Assembly (NCBI RefSeq): GCF_043769475.1
Contig: NZ_CP171729.1
Location: forward strand, 6,014,001 to 6,078,000
DNA: 64,000 nucleotides
Direction: 5' to 3'
From: Allomesorhizobium sp043769475
Lineage (GTDB): Bacteria; Pseudomonadota; Alphaproteobacteria; Rhizobiales; Rhizobiaceae
In this document: piece after piece, positions 1-8,577 of the stretch
How positions within the stretch are numbered: position 1 is the stretch's first letter
How the letters are laid out: each line of letters begins with the position of its first letter
Translations under genes and position numbers: made by a program
The notes under the pieces: model-generated
Seen by the model: the letters and a program-made list of their open reading frames with translations, nothing else
Told to the model about the DNA's origin: nothing
Database searches by the model: none

Positions 1-128
1 CGCTCGCGCGCTCGGTCTAGAAATGATGCTGGTTCCGCAAGTCATGGTGCCGGCTGTCCAGGCTTTATTGCGTCCGCACGACGATGACGATCGACCTGCC
101 TTTGTTTCTCAACCTGACGATGACGATC

Positions 129-1385
129 ATGGCTCCAGTCTTCCGCGCACCTAAGACGATCCCGTCGCTGGACGTGCTCCTGAACGCACTGAAGGTCGGC
201 ACAATCGTTAGGACGCCGGGCGATTTCAACGCGTTCAACTTCGATGAGGCTTACCGCGCGACGGGCGGCTTTCCGGTTTTCAGCCTGTCGTTCCGGGCAG
301 CGGCGGGAGGATTGCGGAAAGATCCGAAGCCTCTGGCGGGCGCTTTGCCCGCTTTCTTCGCGAACCTCCTGCCGGAGGAGAAATTGCGCGAGGCGATGGA
401 AAAGCACCACGAAGGTAATGTGCGCCCAGGCAATGATTTCGATCTTTTAGCGGCGCTGGGCGCCGATCTACCGGGAGCCGTACGGGCATTGCCCAGTGAC
501 GGCGCGATAGCGGTCACGCAGGATCCTTCAATGGATAAGCCCAAGGCTCGGTTCTCACTTGCCGGTGTGCAGATGAAGCTGTCAGTCATGAAGAACACTG
601 GAAAAGGCGGCGGCCTGACCTTGCCGATGGACGACGAGCAAGGCCGGTACATCGCCAAGTTTCCTTCAACGGTGTTTCCGGGCGTTTCCGAGAACGAATT
701 CGCCAACTTGGCGCTGGCCGCAGCAATCGGCATGGAGGTGCCTGAATGCGAACTGGTCGAGAAGTCCGATTTTGAGGGCATTCCCGAAGAATTCAACACG
801 CTGTCCGAGGGCAAGGTCCTTCTCGTCAAACGTTTCGATCGCGGCGCCGATGGCGATAGGATTCACATCGAGGATTTTGCTCAGGTCTTCGGTGTCTATC
901 CCTCGCGCAAATACGAGGGCGCTGCTTACCATGACATAGCCTCGGCTCTTGGCGTGGCCGTCTCGACTACGGCTGCTCTCGAATTCGTCCGCCGCTTGGC
1001 GCTGACTGTCATCACCGGCAATGGCGACATGCACCTAAAGAACTGGTCGTTGATCTATCGCGGAAACGGCTTTAAGCCGGCCCTTTCACCAATCTACGAC
1101 CTACTGTCGACCGTGCCATATCTTCCCGCGGACGCCATGGCGCTTTCGCTTGGAGGAGAGCGCTCGTTCAAGGCGCTAGCAGCACCGCGATGGAAAGCAT
1201 TTGCGAACCGTGCAATGCTTCCGGAGCCGGCAGTCCTGAAGGCAGTGGTCGAGACCGTCGAACTCGTCAACGAGCACTGGTGGCATCTGCCTGAGCGCGA
1301 CGTTGTCGCGAAGAAAGTGCTCGAGCGGATCGACGAGCATGTGAAGGCGATGACGCCGATACTGAACTCCTGCGCCGAGAAGTGA
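129..1385 (+). CDS. hipA: HipA-family serine/threonine kinase (toxin-like)
   Basis: The product is about 418 residues, close to the full length of HipA proteins. The N-terminal part matches the HipA N-terminal region, and the kinase part carries a GVQMKLS segment, the catalytic-type stretch NGDMHLKN near residue 297 and YDLLS near residue 323, as in HipA kinases. Known family members phosphorylate glutamyl-tRNA synthetase or related targets and cause growth arrest when not held by the antitoxin HipB. In-frame ATGs exist at 84, 120 and 129. I chose 129 because the conserved N-terminal strand (LDVLLNALKVG) then begins about ten residues in. No clear ribosome binding site decides it. The partner hipB would be expected upstream, but only about 130 bases are visible there. 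Confidence 0.8.
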   Translation: MAPVFRAPKTIPSLDVLLNALKVGTIVRTPGDFNAFNFDEAYRATGGFPVFSLSFRAAAGGLRKDPKPLAGALPAFFANLLPEEKLREAMEKHHEGNVRPGNDFDLLAALGADLPGAVRALPSDGAIAVTQDPSMDKPKARFSLAGVQMKLSVMKNTGKGGGLTLPMDDEQGRYIAKFPSTVFPGVSENEFANLALAAAIGMEVPECELVEKSDFEGIPEEFNTLSEGKVLLVKRFDRGADGDRIHIEDFAQVFGVYPSRKYEGAAYHDIASALGVAVSTTAALEFVRRLALTVITGNGDMHLKNWSLIYRGNGFKPALSPIYDLLSTVPYLPADAMALSLGGERSFKALAAPRWKAFANRAMLPEPAVLKAVVETVELVNEHWWHLPERDVVAKKVLERIDEHVKAMTPILNSCAEK

Positions 1386-1800
1386 GCCGAACCCTCTTGG
1401 TTTAACGATATGGCGGAATGATCGCCCGCGCCGGTGGCCCAGCGTCACTTGGCAGGCTTCTCCCTTTTTGTTTCGCGTCAGTTTTGTCCGATGTCGAACG
1501 ATGTCGGATATGCGACATAGTCGCCGTAGAACTATGATGTTCTTTATAAGCACGTTTTGTCATTGGCACAGTACATGCAGGTTCCGGTGCAAGCCTTAGG
1601 TGCTGAGGGAAAAAACGCTTGTCGCATGCAGATGATGTTTATCCGGTGCTCTGGCTGCGGCGAATTGGACCAACAAAGATAGCGTTGCGAAAGTACGGCT
1701 CCGGCAAAACTCATCCAACATGGCGGTTAAGCGGCCCGACAGTCATCTCCGACAAGCGACGACATCAACTGAGCGTTCTCGAGTGCCCGTCAAGGTGGCA
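1386..1800. other. Intergenic stretch, no gene recognised
   Basis: This stretch lies between hipA and the first nifH-type upstream repeat. I see no convincing coding region, RNA gene or transposase remnant in it on either strand. Confidence 0.5.
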
Positions 1801-2066
1801 GGCTGGAGCGATACAGAGGTATGCGTAGACCGACGTTCTCGCTGCGGTCTCCCCGATCAAAATCGCCTCAGACTCGCTGCCTTTCCGGTCTGCGAGGTAA
1901 ACGGGTCGCAAGTAACGGAATCCGACACATTGTCGTCTTTGTCGGGTCCGCGACACAGGCTGCTTTAGCCAATCTCTTGTTGCCTCGGGCTAAGTGGCTG
2001 AAAAGCAATCACAATTTTTTGCTTCGGCCCAACTCAGCCGAGTTGGCACGAGTCTTGAAACCCTTA
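1801..2066 (+). repeat. nifH-type upstream repeat, copy 1 (left part)
   Basis: This segment is nearly the same as 6374-6660, starting at GCTGGAGCGATACAGAGG and running to the sigma54 promoter. Its 3' part also matches the nifH upstream region (11490-11660). It carries promoter module 1 and is cut at 2066 by an IS5-family insertion. The repeat resumes at 3262. Confidence 0.85.
1940..2059 (+). promoter_or_regulatory. NifA site plus sigma54 promoter, module 1
   Basis: A perfect NifA upstream activator TGT-N10-ACA (TGTCGGGTCCGCGACA) lies at 1940-1955. A -24/-12 element TGGCACGAGTCTTGAA lies at 2044-2059, with the usual roughly 100-base spacing between them. The -12 dinucleotide is GA instead of the consensus GC, as in the other nifH-type modules of this window. 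The IS at 2067-3261 now separates this promoter from its leader and gene at 3340-3911. Confidence 0.85.
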
Positions 2067-3261
2067 GAGTCCGTGCCGAAACTCATTGATGTCGCGCGAT
2101 GCGTCGCACAAGGATCATGACGGCTGCTGCGTAGAGGAAAGCTGTTGCGGATTCGATGGTTGCCTCGGCGTCCTTCCATAGCCGCCTGTTGCGGCTGATC
2201 CAGGCAAAGAAGCGTTCCACCACCCAACGTCTCGGTTGCACGGCGAAGCCGACCTGATCAGGTTTTCTTTTGACGATCTCGACAGCGATCGAGGTGGCCT
2301 CGGCCACACGCGGTCCCTGATATCCAGAATCGGCGAACACCTTTCGGATGAAGGGGAATGGTCGCCGCGAGGCGTTCAGGACCGGGCCGGCGCCGTCGCG
2401 ATCCTGGATGCTGGCGGGATGCGGATATAGGACGAGAGCCCGACCGTCGGTGTCGACCAGCGCATGGCGCTTGCGGCCTTTGATCTTCTTGCCGGCGTCA
2501 TAGCCACGCGGCCCGCCACTCTCGCAGGTCTTCACGGTCTGGCTGTCGATGATGGAGGCCGTGGGTGAAGCCTCTCGGCCGCAACGTTCGCGATCCAGCA
2601 TCAGGAGCTTGTGGTTGATCTTCTCGAACAGGCATGTGTCGCGGAACAGGCAAAACCAGCGAAACACCGTGCTCCTCGGCGGAAAATCCGATGGCAGAAG
2701 ACGCCACCCGATCCCGCCGCGCATGACGTAGAAGATCGCGTTCACGATCTCGCGCAATGGCCATTTGCGCGGTCGCCCCGTCGGGCAGGCCGTGGGCATG
2801 AGTGGCGCGATCAAACTCCACTCTGCGTCCATCATGTCTGTTTCGTAACGCAGGCTTTCGCGGTTATGCTGGCGGCGAGTAGCTGGCGTCCACATCAGGT
2901 CTCTCCAATCAGGCTTCGACAACCCGTTGGAATCACGACCGCGCCAGCTGCTCAACCCCTTCGGCGAGATCAATAGTGGAGCACATGTTTGTGTGGATGT
3001 AGATTCACACGAATCCACTAACACATTGAATTAGAATTATATAATCATGGCTCAAGACGCCCGTCGCCCGCCTTTGCCTGACTAGGCAGGATACGGAAAA
3101 ACGTGACACAGCTTTCCGAAGCGCTCATCGAACACCACGATCGCTAGTGATCACGACCGAATCACACCTATCCGACACAGGCGCCGACCGTTCAAAAAGA
3201 CCAAGCGCGTCCGGACGCTCTGGCCGGCAAAGCCACCGCTCCGAATTTTCGAGACGGGCTC
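2067..3261 (-). mobile_element. IS5-family (IS1031-like) insertion sequence with TTA target duplication
   Basis: The ends carry imperfect inverted repeats: GAGTCCGTGCCGAAA at the left and, read inward from the right end, GAGCCCGTCTCGAAAA. TTA flanks both sides (2064-2066 and 3262-3264), the 3-base duplication known for the IS1031 group. Removing the element restores a sequence collinear with the other nifH leaders. At about 1195 bases it is longer than a typical IS1031. The extra roughly 235 bases lie upstream of the transposase gene and are unexplained. Confidence 0.75.
2083..2895 (-). CDS. IS5-family transposase
   Basis: The 270-residue protein has the IS5-group DDE features: a DSQTVKT segment followed by KKIKGRKRHALVDTDGR, FADSGYQG, and a C-terminal RRWVVERFFAWISRNRRL. 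The length is normal for the family. I chose the start at 2895 (MWTPATRR) because a GGAGAG motif sits just upstream. The open frame extends further upstream without conserved sequence. It appears intact, so the element may still be mobile. Confidence 0.9.
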   Translation of the reverse strand: MWTPATRRQHNRESLRYETDMMDAEWSLIAPLMPTACPTGRPRKWPLREIVNAIFYVMRGGIGWRLLPSDFPPRSTVFRWFCLFRDTCLFEKINHKLLMLDRERCGREASPTASIIDSQTVKTCESGGPRGYDAGKKIKGRKRHALVDTDGRALVLYPHPASIQDRDGAGPVLNASRRPFPFIRKVFADSGYQGPRVAEATSIAVEIVKRKPDQVGFAVQPRRWVVERFFAWISRNRRLWKDAEATIESATAFLYAAAVMILVRRIARHQ

Positions 3262-3339
3262 TTAGTGAAAGGCGGCGAGAGCTGCCGACCGGCATCCTAC
3301 GGCGGGCAGCCGCAAATGGAACAAAAGAAGGAAAGCTAC

Positions 3340-3420
3340 ATGTCAGGTCTGCGTCAGATCGCGTTCTACGGCAAGGGCACCCCAGTCGCGGCAAAAATGC
3401 CGCTCATCGGAGGGAGGTGA
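3340..3420 (+). CDS. nifH-derived leader peptide, copy 1
   Basis: This 26-codon open frame starts with the nifH ribosome binding site and first codons (MSGLRQIAFYGKG, compare NifH MSRLRQIAFYGKG), then diverges and stops at 3418-3420. It ends two bases before the ATG of the Spy-like gene, and the overlapping AGGGAGG can serve that gene, so translational coupling is likely. It is a remnant of a duplicated nifH 5' end, and there is no sign of independent function. Confidence 0.65.
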   Translation: MSGLRQIAFYGKGTPVAAKMPLIGGR

Positions 3421-3422
3421 TA

Positions 3423-3911
3423 ATGGAACCGAACCCCCAGAAGAAGAGCTGGCGCAAGCGCATCGCCATAGGTGGCATTGCGATAGTGGCGCTTGCCGGC
3501 GTCGGCGTCCCTGGCGCGCTCAGCCAGGATTACGAGCGCATGCAGAGCTTTGGCATGGGCTGCGGCGACGGCGGGCCCGGCATGCACATGCAGGACTTCC
3601 GCCGCGCGACGGAGTTCGACAGGCGTCAGTTTGAGCGCACGCTCGAGGAGATCGACGCCACACCCGAGCAGGAAGAGAAACTGTGGGAGATCAGGGGCAA
3701 GTTCCTCGACGGTGTCAGCCCGATCATCCTCGGCTTCCTCGAAACCCTGGAGGATTTCGACAAGCTGCCAACCATCGACCGCGAGGCGGCGGAGAAGCTG
3801 CGGGCCGAGTTCGTCGCGGCGGTCGACGGAGTCTTGCGCAAGCTGACGAAGGCGCTGTTCGACGCCGAGGCGGTGCTGACGCCCGAGCAGTGGGAGGAGC
3901 TGGTCGAATAG
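3423..3911 (+). CDS. Spy/CpxP-like periplasmic protein (copy A)
   Basis: The 162-residue protein starts with a basic N-terminus and a hydrophobic segment (about residues 11-28) ending near ALSQ, a likely Sec signal peptide. The mature part is helical and charged, with two TPEQ motifs (ATPEQ and LTPEQ) as in the LTxxQ Spy/CpxP family of periplasmic chaperones and metal or stress sensors. It follows a nifH leader fragment with a strong AGGGAGG site. An upstream in-frame extension exists but would bury the signal peptide. A near-duplicate is at 6818-7300. The role in nitrogen-fixing cells is unknown; envelope stress sensing with the adjacent response regulator is inference. Confidence 0.65.
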   Translation: MEPNPQKKSWRKRIAIGGIAIVALAGVGVPGALSQDYERMQSFGMGCGDGGPGMHMQDFRRATEFDRRQFERTLEEIDATPEQEEKLWEIRGKFLDGVSPIILGFLETLEDFDKLPTIDREAAEKLRAEFVAAVDGVLRKLTKALFDAEAVLTPEQWEELVE

Positions 3912-3978
3912 GATCGTAGCTGGCACCCGCTGGTAAGCTTTGTACCGGCACAGTTTCGATCGGAGCAGACAAACGAGC

Positions 3979-4066
3979 ATGCGGATCAGGTTCTCATCGT
4001 CGACGACGACAGGCGCCTGTCCGCCCTGCTCGCGAAATATCTGACAGGCAACGGCTTTCGCGTGAG
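3979..4066 (+). pseudogene. Response-regulator 5' remnant
   Basis: The first about 29 codons of the response regulator found intact at 7357 are recognisable (VLIVDDDRRLSALL). One G is missing right after the ATG, which shifts the frame, and the gene stops matching near 4066 where the phage-like segment begins. It is therefore a broken duplicate. Confidence 0.8.
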
Positions 4067-4130
4067 ATGCGCTCGCCAGCTCCGCCGCCGCTCTAGCCTC
4101 TCGACTACCTCCCACAGAAAAGGAACATGC

Positions 4131-6320
4131 ATGAGCAGCCTCGCCGAGGCCATCAAGAACGAAGCTCTGCGGATCGGCGCTGACCCTGGCGCCCCAGGTC
4201 GCTACGACGCCTCTGACGCCAACAACGGCGGCGCTGCGGGCATCGTTCGCGACAAGGTCGAGCAGCAGATGGAGCAGCACAAGGCGAAGGCCGCTGCCCT
4301 TTTGGGCGGCAACTATGTGCCCCAGGTCGACAACCCCTACGTCGATACTAACGCTCCAGACAACAACACCAACGTCTACGCCCGCAGCCAGACGCCTCCG
4401 AACGACTGGGGAATTGATGACGCTGCGGTGGACCGTGGCCTCGGTGGTCGGGCACGTTTCGACGTGGCTGGACAGCTCACCACGAGCGAGAACCCTCGAG
4501 CCCGCCTTCCTGGCTTCGCCGTCTTCGAGCAGGGCGCTGGCACAGTGGACCACGCGGTCCCAGACGCCTCAGCATCGGTTCGCGCAGTGGCCCTGGAGCG
4601 CAAGCTGATGGGCAACCGCAACTCGGTCTACCGGGTCGCCAAGCGCGACTACGTGGCCGAGGGATCGTCGCTCCTCAATCCGCTAGCTCGTGCCCGCAAG
4701 GCCGACGAGTTCAACCACGCGGTCAACGCCTACATGACCGACCCGCATCCATCGCCCGACGCGAACCCTCACGTCGTCCAGGCAGCGAATGCCCGCAAGC
4801 AGTTCTACGATGCATGGGCCGACGAGCTGGAGCGAGCATTCCCCGGCCGCACGGTCAAGCAGAACGGCTTCTACTCGCCAAAGGTGGCGGACCACAATCG
4901 GATCTCCGAAATCGACCGTATGGTGGACGAGGAGACGATGCAACGATTCATCGCCGAGAGCATCCGCCGCGCCCATGGGGAGATTGAAGACGACCTCCTA
5001 AAGAAGATGGCGAAGGGCTACTGGGCCAATATCCGCAAGGCCGGCTACGGCATCGAGGACAGCATCTCCGGGGCTCTCGGGATGGGCGACAAGCAGGGCT
5101 TTAAGGACGCCTTCAAGCGAGCCCTACAGGACTCCGAAGGCATCGCCGACGAGGACCTGGACAAGGTCTACGACCTGTTCTCCGGTGTTGTGGACCACAC
5201 CAAGAAGACCATGGACGGGGACAAGGGCGTCGGCTATCTCAAGCGCCGCACCGTCATGGATTACGCCTACTCGGCCAACGTCCGGACCCGCGACGGTGGC
5301 TCGATCCCTCTGAAGATCGATGACGTGTTCCTTCAGGACGCCGAGTTCCTCGACCACCGCTATGCCCGCACCATGTCCGGCCGTGTGGCGTTCGCCGACA
5401 CCAAGATACGCGACCCCAAGACGGACGAACTGATCTTCGACGGCATCCGCTCCGAGGCCGATCTGGAGAAGGCCAAGAACTGGGTCCGCGAAGGCTTCCG
5501 CCAGACCGGCAAGCCCATCGCCAAGGTGGAGGCCAAGATGGACAACGCCATCGAGAGCCTCGACTTCGGCTGGAAGCGCGTCAACGGCATCCCGGTGTAC
5601 GGCCAAGAGACGGCTTACGCCCAGTGGATCCGCCGGCTCAAGGCCATGCAGTTCATCCGCCTCATGCCCAACATGGTCCTCAATCAGGTTCAGGAAAGCT
5701 GGAAGGTGGCGGAGATGACGGGCTTCCGAGCGTCGATGTCCCAGCTCCCCGCAATCCGCCGTATGGTGGACGAAGGCGGCCGATCGATCCCCAAGAGGGA
5801 CGCTCTACTGGCCGAGCTGGAGCACATGACGGGCATCGGCCTGGACGGTCTGGTCGGCAAGTTCGACTTCCGCTTCGCTGACGACCGCATCGGCGCGGGG
5901 GCTTCCTCCAGGCTCGCTAACTGGCTCGATATGGCTCTCGATTGGGGACAGCGAATGACGGCTGAGGTGATGCGCGGCATTCACGAGTACCAACAGAAGT
6001 GGGCGGCCAAGGCTGTTTCCCAGCACCTATTGGACATGGCTCGAAAGACCGCCGTTGAGGGTGGCGGGTTCGACCTATCCCGGCTGGGCGGCGAAGGCCG
6101 CGAGCGGCTGGCCGCGGTAGGCATGGGCGACGAACAGGCCAACCTGATCTTCGGGAACCTCCTCAAACACGCCGAAAAGGACGGGCGAAAGCTCGTGTCG
6201 CTCGGCTCGAACAAGTGGGACCCGGAGGCTGTGATCCAGTTCTCCTACCTCATCAACAGGTACACCGATCGCCTCGTTAAGAGGAACGACGTGGGCAGCC
6301 TAGCTGTGGAGTCTCAATAG
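4131..6320 (+). CDS. Large phage-virion-like protein, probably C-terminally truncated
   Basis: This 729-residue protein has no signal peptide and no clear enzyme motif. It is rich in charged, helical stretches with an Asn/Pro-rich N-terminal region. The overall character recalls internal virion or ejection proteins of podoviruses, but I cannot name a family with certainty. The start at 4131 has an AAAAGGA site at the right distance. The frame ends abruptly in VESQ where nifH-type repeat sequence resumes, which suggests the 3' end was lost. Both flanks (4066 and about 6374) are junctions with the duplicated nifH-promoter units, so the segment was inserted between them. Its codon choice looks more even than that of the GC-rich nif genes. 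Confidence 0.45.
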   Translation: MSSLAEAIKNEALRIGADPGAPGRYDASDANNGGAAGIVRDKVEQQMEQHKAKAAALLGGNYVPQVDNPYVDTNAPDNNTNVYARSQTPPNDWGIDDAAVDRGLGGRARFDVAGQLTTSENPRARLPGFAVFEQGAGTVDHAVPDASASVRAVALERKLMGNRNSVYRVAKRDYVAEGSSLLNPLARARKADEFNHAVNAYMTDPHPSPDANPHVVQAANARKQFYDAWADELERAFPGRTVKQNGFYSPKVADHNRISEIDRMVDEETMQRFIAESIRRAHGEIEDDLLKKMAKGYWANIRKAGYGIEDSISGALGMGDKQGFKDAFKRALQDSEGIADEDLDKVYDLFSGVVDHTKKTMDGDKGVGYLKRRTVMDYAYSANVRTRDGGSIPLKIDDVFLQDAEFLDHRYARTMSGRVAFADTKIRDPKTDELIFDGIRSEADLEKAKNWVREGFRQTGKPIAKVEAKMDNAIESLDFGWKRVNGIPVYGQETAYAQWIRRLKAMQFIRLMPNMVLNQVQESWKVAEMTGFRASMSQLPAIRRMVDEGGRSIPKRDALLAELEHMTGIGLDGLVGKFDFRFADDRIGAGASSRLANWLDMALDWGQRMTAEVMRGIHEYQQKWAAKAVSQHLLDMARKTAVEGGGFDLSRLGGEGRERLAAVGMGDEQANLIFGNLLKHAEKDGRKLVSLGSNKWDPEAVIQFSYLINRYTDRLVKRNDVGSLAVESQ

Positions 6321-6373
6321 GTTCCGGTCAGACCGAGGCGGCTGATGGGCGGTTTTGAGCCGGTACTTGCTAT

Positions 6374-6660
6374 GGCTGGAGCGATACAGAGGTATGCGTA
6401 GACCGACGTCCTTGCTGCGGTCTCCCCGATCAAAATCGCCTCAGACTCGCTGCCTGACATTCCAGCTTCTTTCCGGTCTGCGAGGTATGCCGGTCGCAAG
6501 TAACGGAAGCCGACACGTTGTGTCGCCTTTGTCGGGTCCGCGACACAGGCTGGTTTAACCGATCTGTTGTTTAGCCTCGGACTAAACAGCTGAAAAGCAA
6601 TCACAATTTTTTGCTTCGGCCCAACTCAGCCGAGTTTGCACGAGTCTTGAAACCCGTAGG
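6374..6660 (+). repeat. nifH-type upstream repeat, copy 2
   Basis: This segment matches 1801-2066 almost base for base, apart from small indels, and continues into leader sequence that matches 3262-3420. Together the units 1801-4066 and 6374-7727 form a long direct repeat (promoter, leader, Spy-like gene, response regulator) around the phage-like gene. Confidence 0.85.
6530..6650 (+). promoter_or_regulatory. NifA site plus damaged sigma54 promoter, module 2
   Basis: The NifA site TGTCGGGTCCGCGACA is intact at 6530-6545. The -24 element reads TTGCAC instead of TGGCAC (6636-6641), so the near-invariant GG is lost, while the -12 part TTGAA is unchanged. A second inverted repeat, CGACAC-GTT-GTGTCG, sits at 6511-6525. 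Loss of the -24 GG is expected to weaken sigma54 binding strongly. Confidence 0.75.
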
Positions 6661-6734
6661 TGCAAGGCGGCGAGAGCTGCCAACGGCATTCATGTCGCGG
6701 GCAGCCGCAAATGGAACAAAAGAAGGAAAGCTAC

Positions 6735-6815
6735 ATGTCAGGTCTGCGTCAGATCGCGTTCTACGGCAAGGGCACCCCAGTCGCGGCAAAGATGCCGCTC
6801 ATCGGAGGGATGTGA
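6735..6815 (+). CDS. nifH-derived leader peptide, copy 2
   Basis: This 26-codon frame is almost identical to the one at 3340. It begins with the nifH translation start (AAGGAAAGCTACATG) and NifH-like residues MSGLRQIAFYGKG, then stops two bases before the Spy-like ATG. It looks like a captured nifH start that delivers ribosomes to the next gene. Confidence 0.65.
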   Translation: MSGLRQIAFYGKGTPVAAKMPLIGGM

Positions 6816-6817
6816 TA

Positions 6818-7300
6818 ATGGAACCGAATCCCCAGAAAAAGAGCTGGCGCAAGCGCATCGCCATAGCCGGCATTGCGATAGTGGCGTTTGCCGGCGTCGG
6901 TGTCGCTGGCGCCCTCAGCCAGGATTACGAGCGCATGCAGAGCTTTGGCATGGGCTGGGCCGACGGCGGGCCCGGCATGCACATGCAGCCCAATTTCCTC
7001 GACGGCTTCGAGCGCTTCCTCGAGGAGATCGACGCCACACCCGAGCAGAAAAAGAAGCTGGAGGCGATCCGGGACGAGTTCTTCTTCGATGTCAGCCTGA
7101 TCATGCTCGGCTTCCTCGATACCCTGGACGATTTCGACAAGCTGCCAACCATCGACCGCGAGGCGGCGGAGAAGCTGCGGGCCGAGTTCGTCGCGGCGGT
7201 CGACGGAGTCTTGCGCAAGCTGACGAAGGCGCTGTTCGACGGCGCCGCGGTGCTGACGCCCGAGCAGCGGGGGAAGCTGGTCGAACAGGATTGTAGCTAG
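6818..7300 (+). CDS. Spy/CpxP-like periplasmic protein (copy B)
   Basis: The 160-residue protein begins with EPNPQKKSWRKR and a hydrophobic stretch ending at ALSQ, a likely export signal. Two TPEQ motifs mark it as LTxxQ/Spy-like. It is nearly identical to copy A except in the segment after GPGMHMQ, where copy A has a different and slightly longer stretch. Translation probably couples to the nifH-like leader that ends two bases upstream (GGAGGGATGTGATAATG). The response regulator follows after about 56 bases, so the two are likely co-transcribed. The specific function is not known. Confidence 0.65.
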   Translation: MEPNPQKKSWRKRIAIAGIAIVAFAGVGVAGALSQDYERMQSFGMGWADGGPGMHMQPNFLDGFERFLEEIDATPEQKKKLEAIRDEFFFDVSLIMLGFLDTLDDFDKLPTIDREAAEKLRAEFVAAVDGVLRKLTKALFDGAAVLTPEQRGKLVEQDCS

Positions 7301-7356
7301 CACCCGCTGGTAAGGTTTGTACCGGCACAGTTTCAGATCGGAGCAGACAAACGAGC

Positions 7357-7785
7357 ATGGCGGATCAGGTTCTCATCGTCGACGACGACAGGCGCCTGTC
7401 CGCCATGCTGGCGGAATATCTGACCGGCAACGGCTTTCGCGTGCAAGCGGCGGAGACGGCGGGCGCCGGCATTGCCGAGGTCGCACGGCTGTCGCCGGAT
7501 GCCGTGGTTCTCGACGTCATGCTGCCCGACATGGACGGATTCGAGGCGCTCAAACGCATCCGCGCGAACTCCGACGTGCCGGTTCTGATGCTGACAGCGC
7601 GAGGCGACGAGACCGACCGCATCGTGGGGCTGGAGATCGGCGCCGACGATTATCTGCCGAAGCCGTTCAATTCGCGCGAGCTGCTGGCCCGGCTGAAGGC
7701 GATTCTGCGCCGCCGCAACGGCATGCGTGCCTGCGTACCCTCGATCTGCGACGAGATCACTGCCTCCTTGCGCACGAAGGCATAG
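7357..7785 (+). CDS. OmpR-type response regulator, receiver domain only (truncated)
   Basis: Residues 1 to about 120 form a complete receiver domain: acidic pocket VDDDRR, phosphoacceptor in VVLDVMLPD, LMLTA and the conserved lysine in LPKPF. After RRRNG the sequence runs into antisense Fic-gene DNA (from about 7727), so the winged-helix DNA-binding domain is missing and the last 22 or so residues are not native. The product could act as a phosphate sink or be non-functional. It lies behind the Spy-like gene in a CpxP/CpxR-like pairing. Confidence 0.8.
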   Translation: MADQVLIVDDDRRLSAMLAEYLTGNGFRVQAAETAGAGIAEVARLSPDAVVLDVMLPDMDGFEALKRIRANSDVPVLMLTARGDETDRIVGLEIGADDYLPKPFNSRELLARLKAILRRRNGMRACVPSICDEITASLRTKA

Positions 7786-8005
7786 ATGAACCAATCGAGG
7801 CAAGGCACCATATCGCCAGCGACATCGAGCCGAACGGGCGCCTGCTCGGCTTCCCGCAGAGGACTTCGAGCTTGCCTTCAACAAACAGTGCCGGACGCGC
7901 AGGCGGCAAATCGATCGGGATGAACGCATCGACGTTCTCTGCGCCTGCGGTTACGCTCTCGTATCGACCCGTTGTTCGCTTCGGAATTTCATGTCGCCCA
8001 ATTGG
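7730..8005 (-). pseudogene. Fic-family protein 5' fragment
   Basis: Read on the minus strand this is the N-terminal part of the Fic protein also found at 10288-11138 (PIGRHE, then FIPIDLPPARPALFVEGKLE). It has lost its start codon, is frameshifted after GKLE, and is cut at about 7730. With the following promoter region it is a copy of 10868-11690, showing that the nifH upstream DNA was duplicated together with part of the neighbouring fic gene. Confidence 0.75.
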
Positions 8006-8396
8006 CAACAGCTTCGTTCGCTTTGAGGCGGAACGACAGGGTTCCTTGGCCACCGACCTGGGAACGAAGTCTTTACTAGCGCCGAGTGTTAGTCAGGAAA
8101 TCGTTCTTAGCGCGAGTGCCTTAATGGATTGTCGCCGAGTGTCTGCCCCCTGAAAAGGATGGCGGCAGCCCTATGACACGGTGCGAGCGCATTCATCTTT
8201 GGACTACACCCCGGCACCAGATGCGATCCTGTGGCCGGCTGCGCAACCCGGACCAGCTTCGCCGGCCACCCCAGCCGAAGCGCAAAGACCAAGCATGCGC
8301 TACCGTTAACATGGATCACCCGATTGGGGCCGGCCAGTTGTCGGGCTCCGGCGAGGTCAATAGCGGTCGCAAGTAACGGAATCCGACATCCTGTGT

Positions 8397-8504
8397 CGTC
8401 GGGTCCGCTACACACGACTTGCTTAGCCAATCTCTTGTTGCCTCGGGCTAAGCAGCTGACACAAACTTCTCCGCCCAACCAGCCAAGTTGGCACGAGTCT
8501 TGAA
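8397..8504 (+). promoter_or_regulatory. Degenerate NifA site plus sigma54 promoter, module 3
   Basis: The -24/-12 element TGGCACGAGTCTTGAA is intact at 8489-8504. The activator region has a 6-base deletion relative to the nifH copy: only CGT-N10-ACA remains (8397-8412), although a TGTGT stretch sits just upstream. NifA control may be weaker than for nifH. The module feeds the AAA+ ATPase gene at 8578. Confidence 0.75.
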
Positions 8505-8577
8505 ACCCTTGGTGCAAGGCGGCGAGAGCTGCCTTCATGGCGCGGGCAGCGCAAATGAACACAGGAAGGAAAGCTAC

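Noticed and set aside
3366..4553. A 395-residue minus-strand frame
   Set aside because: It is antisense to the Spy-like gene and the phage-like gene and has no motifs; it arises from high GC content.
6611..7300. A 229-residue frame as the true start of the Spy-like protein
   Set aside because: The extra N-terminus is leader sequence shared with nifH and would place the signal peptide internally. The start at 6818 has a good ribosome site.
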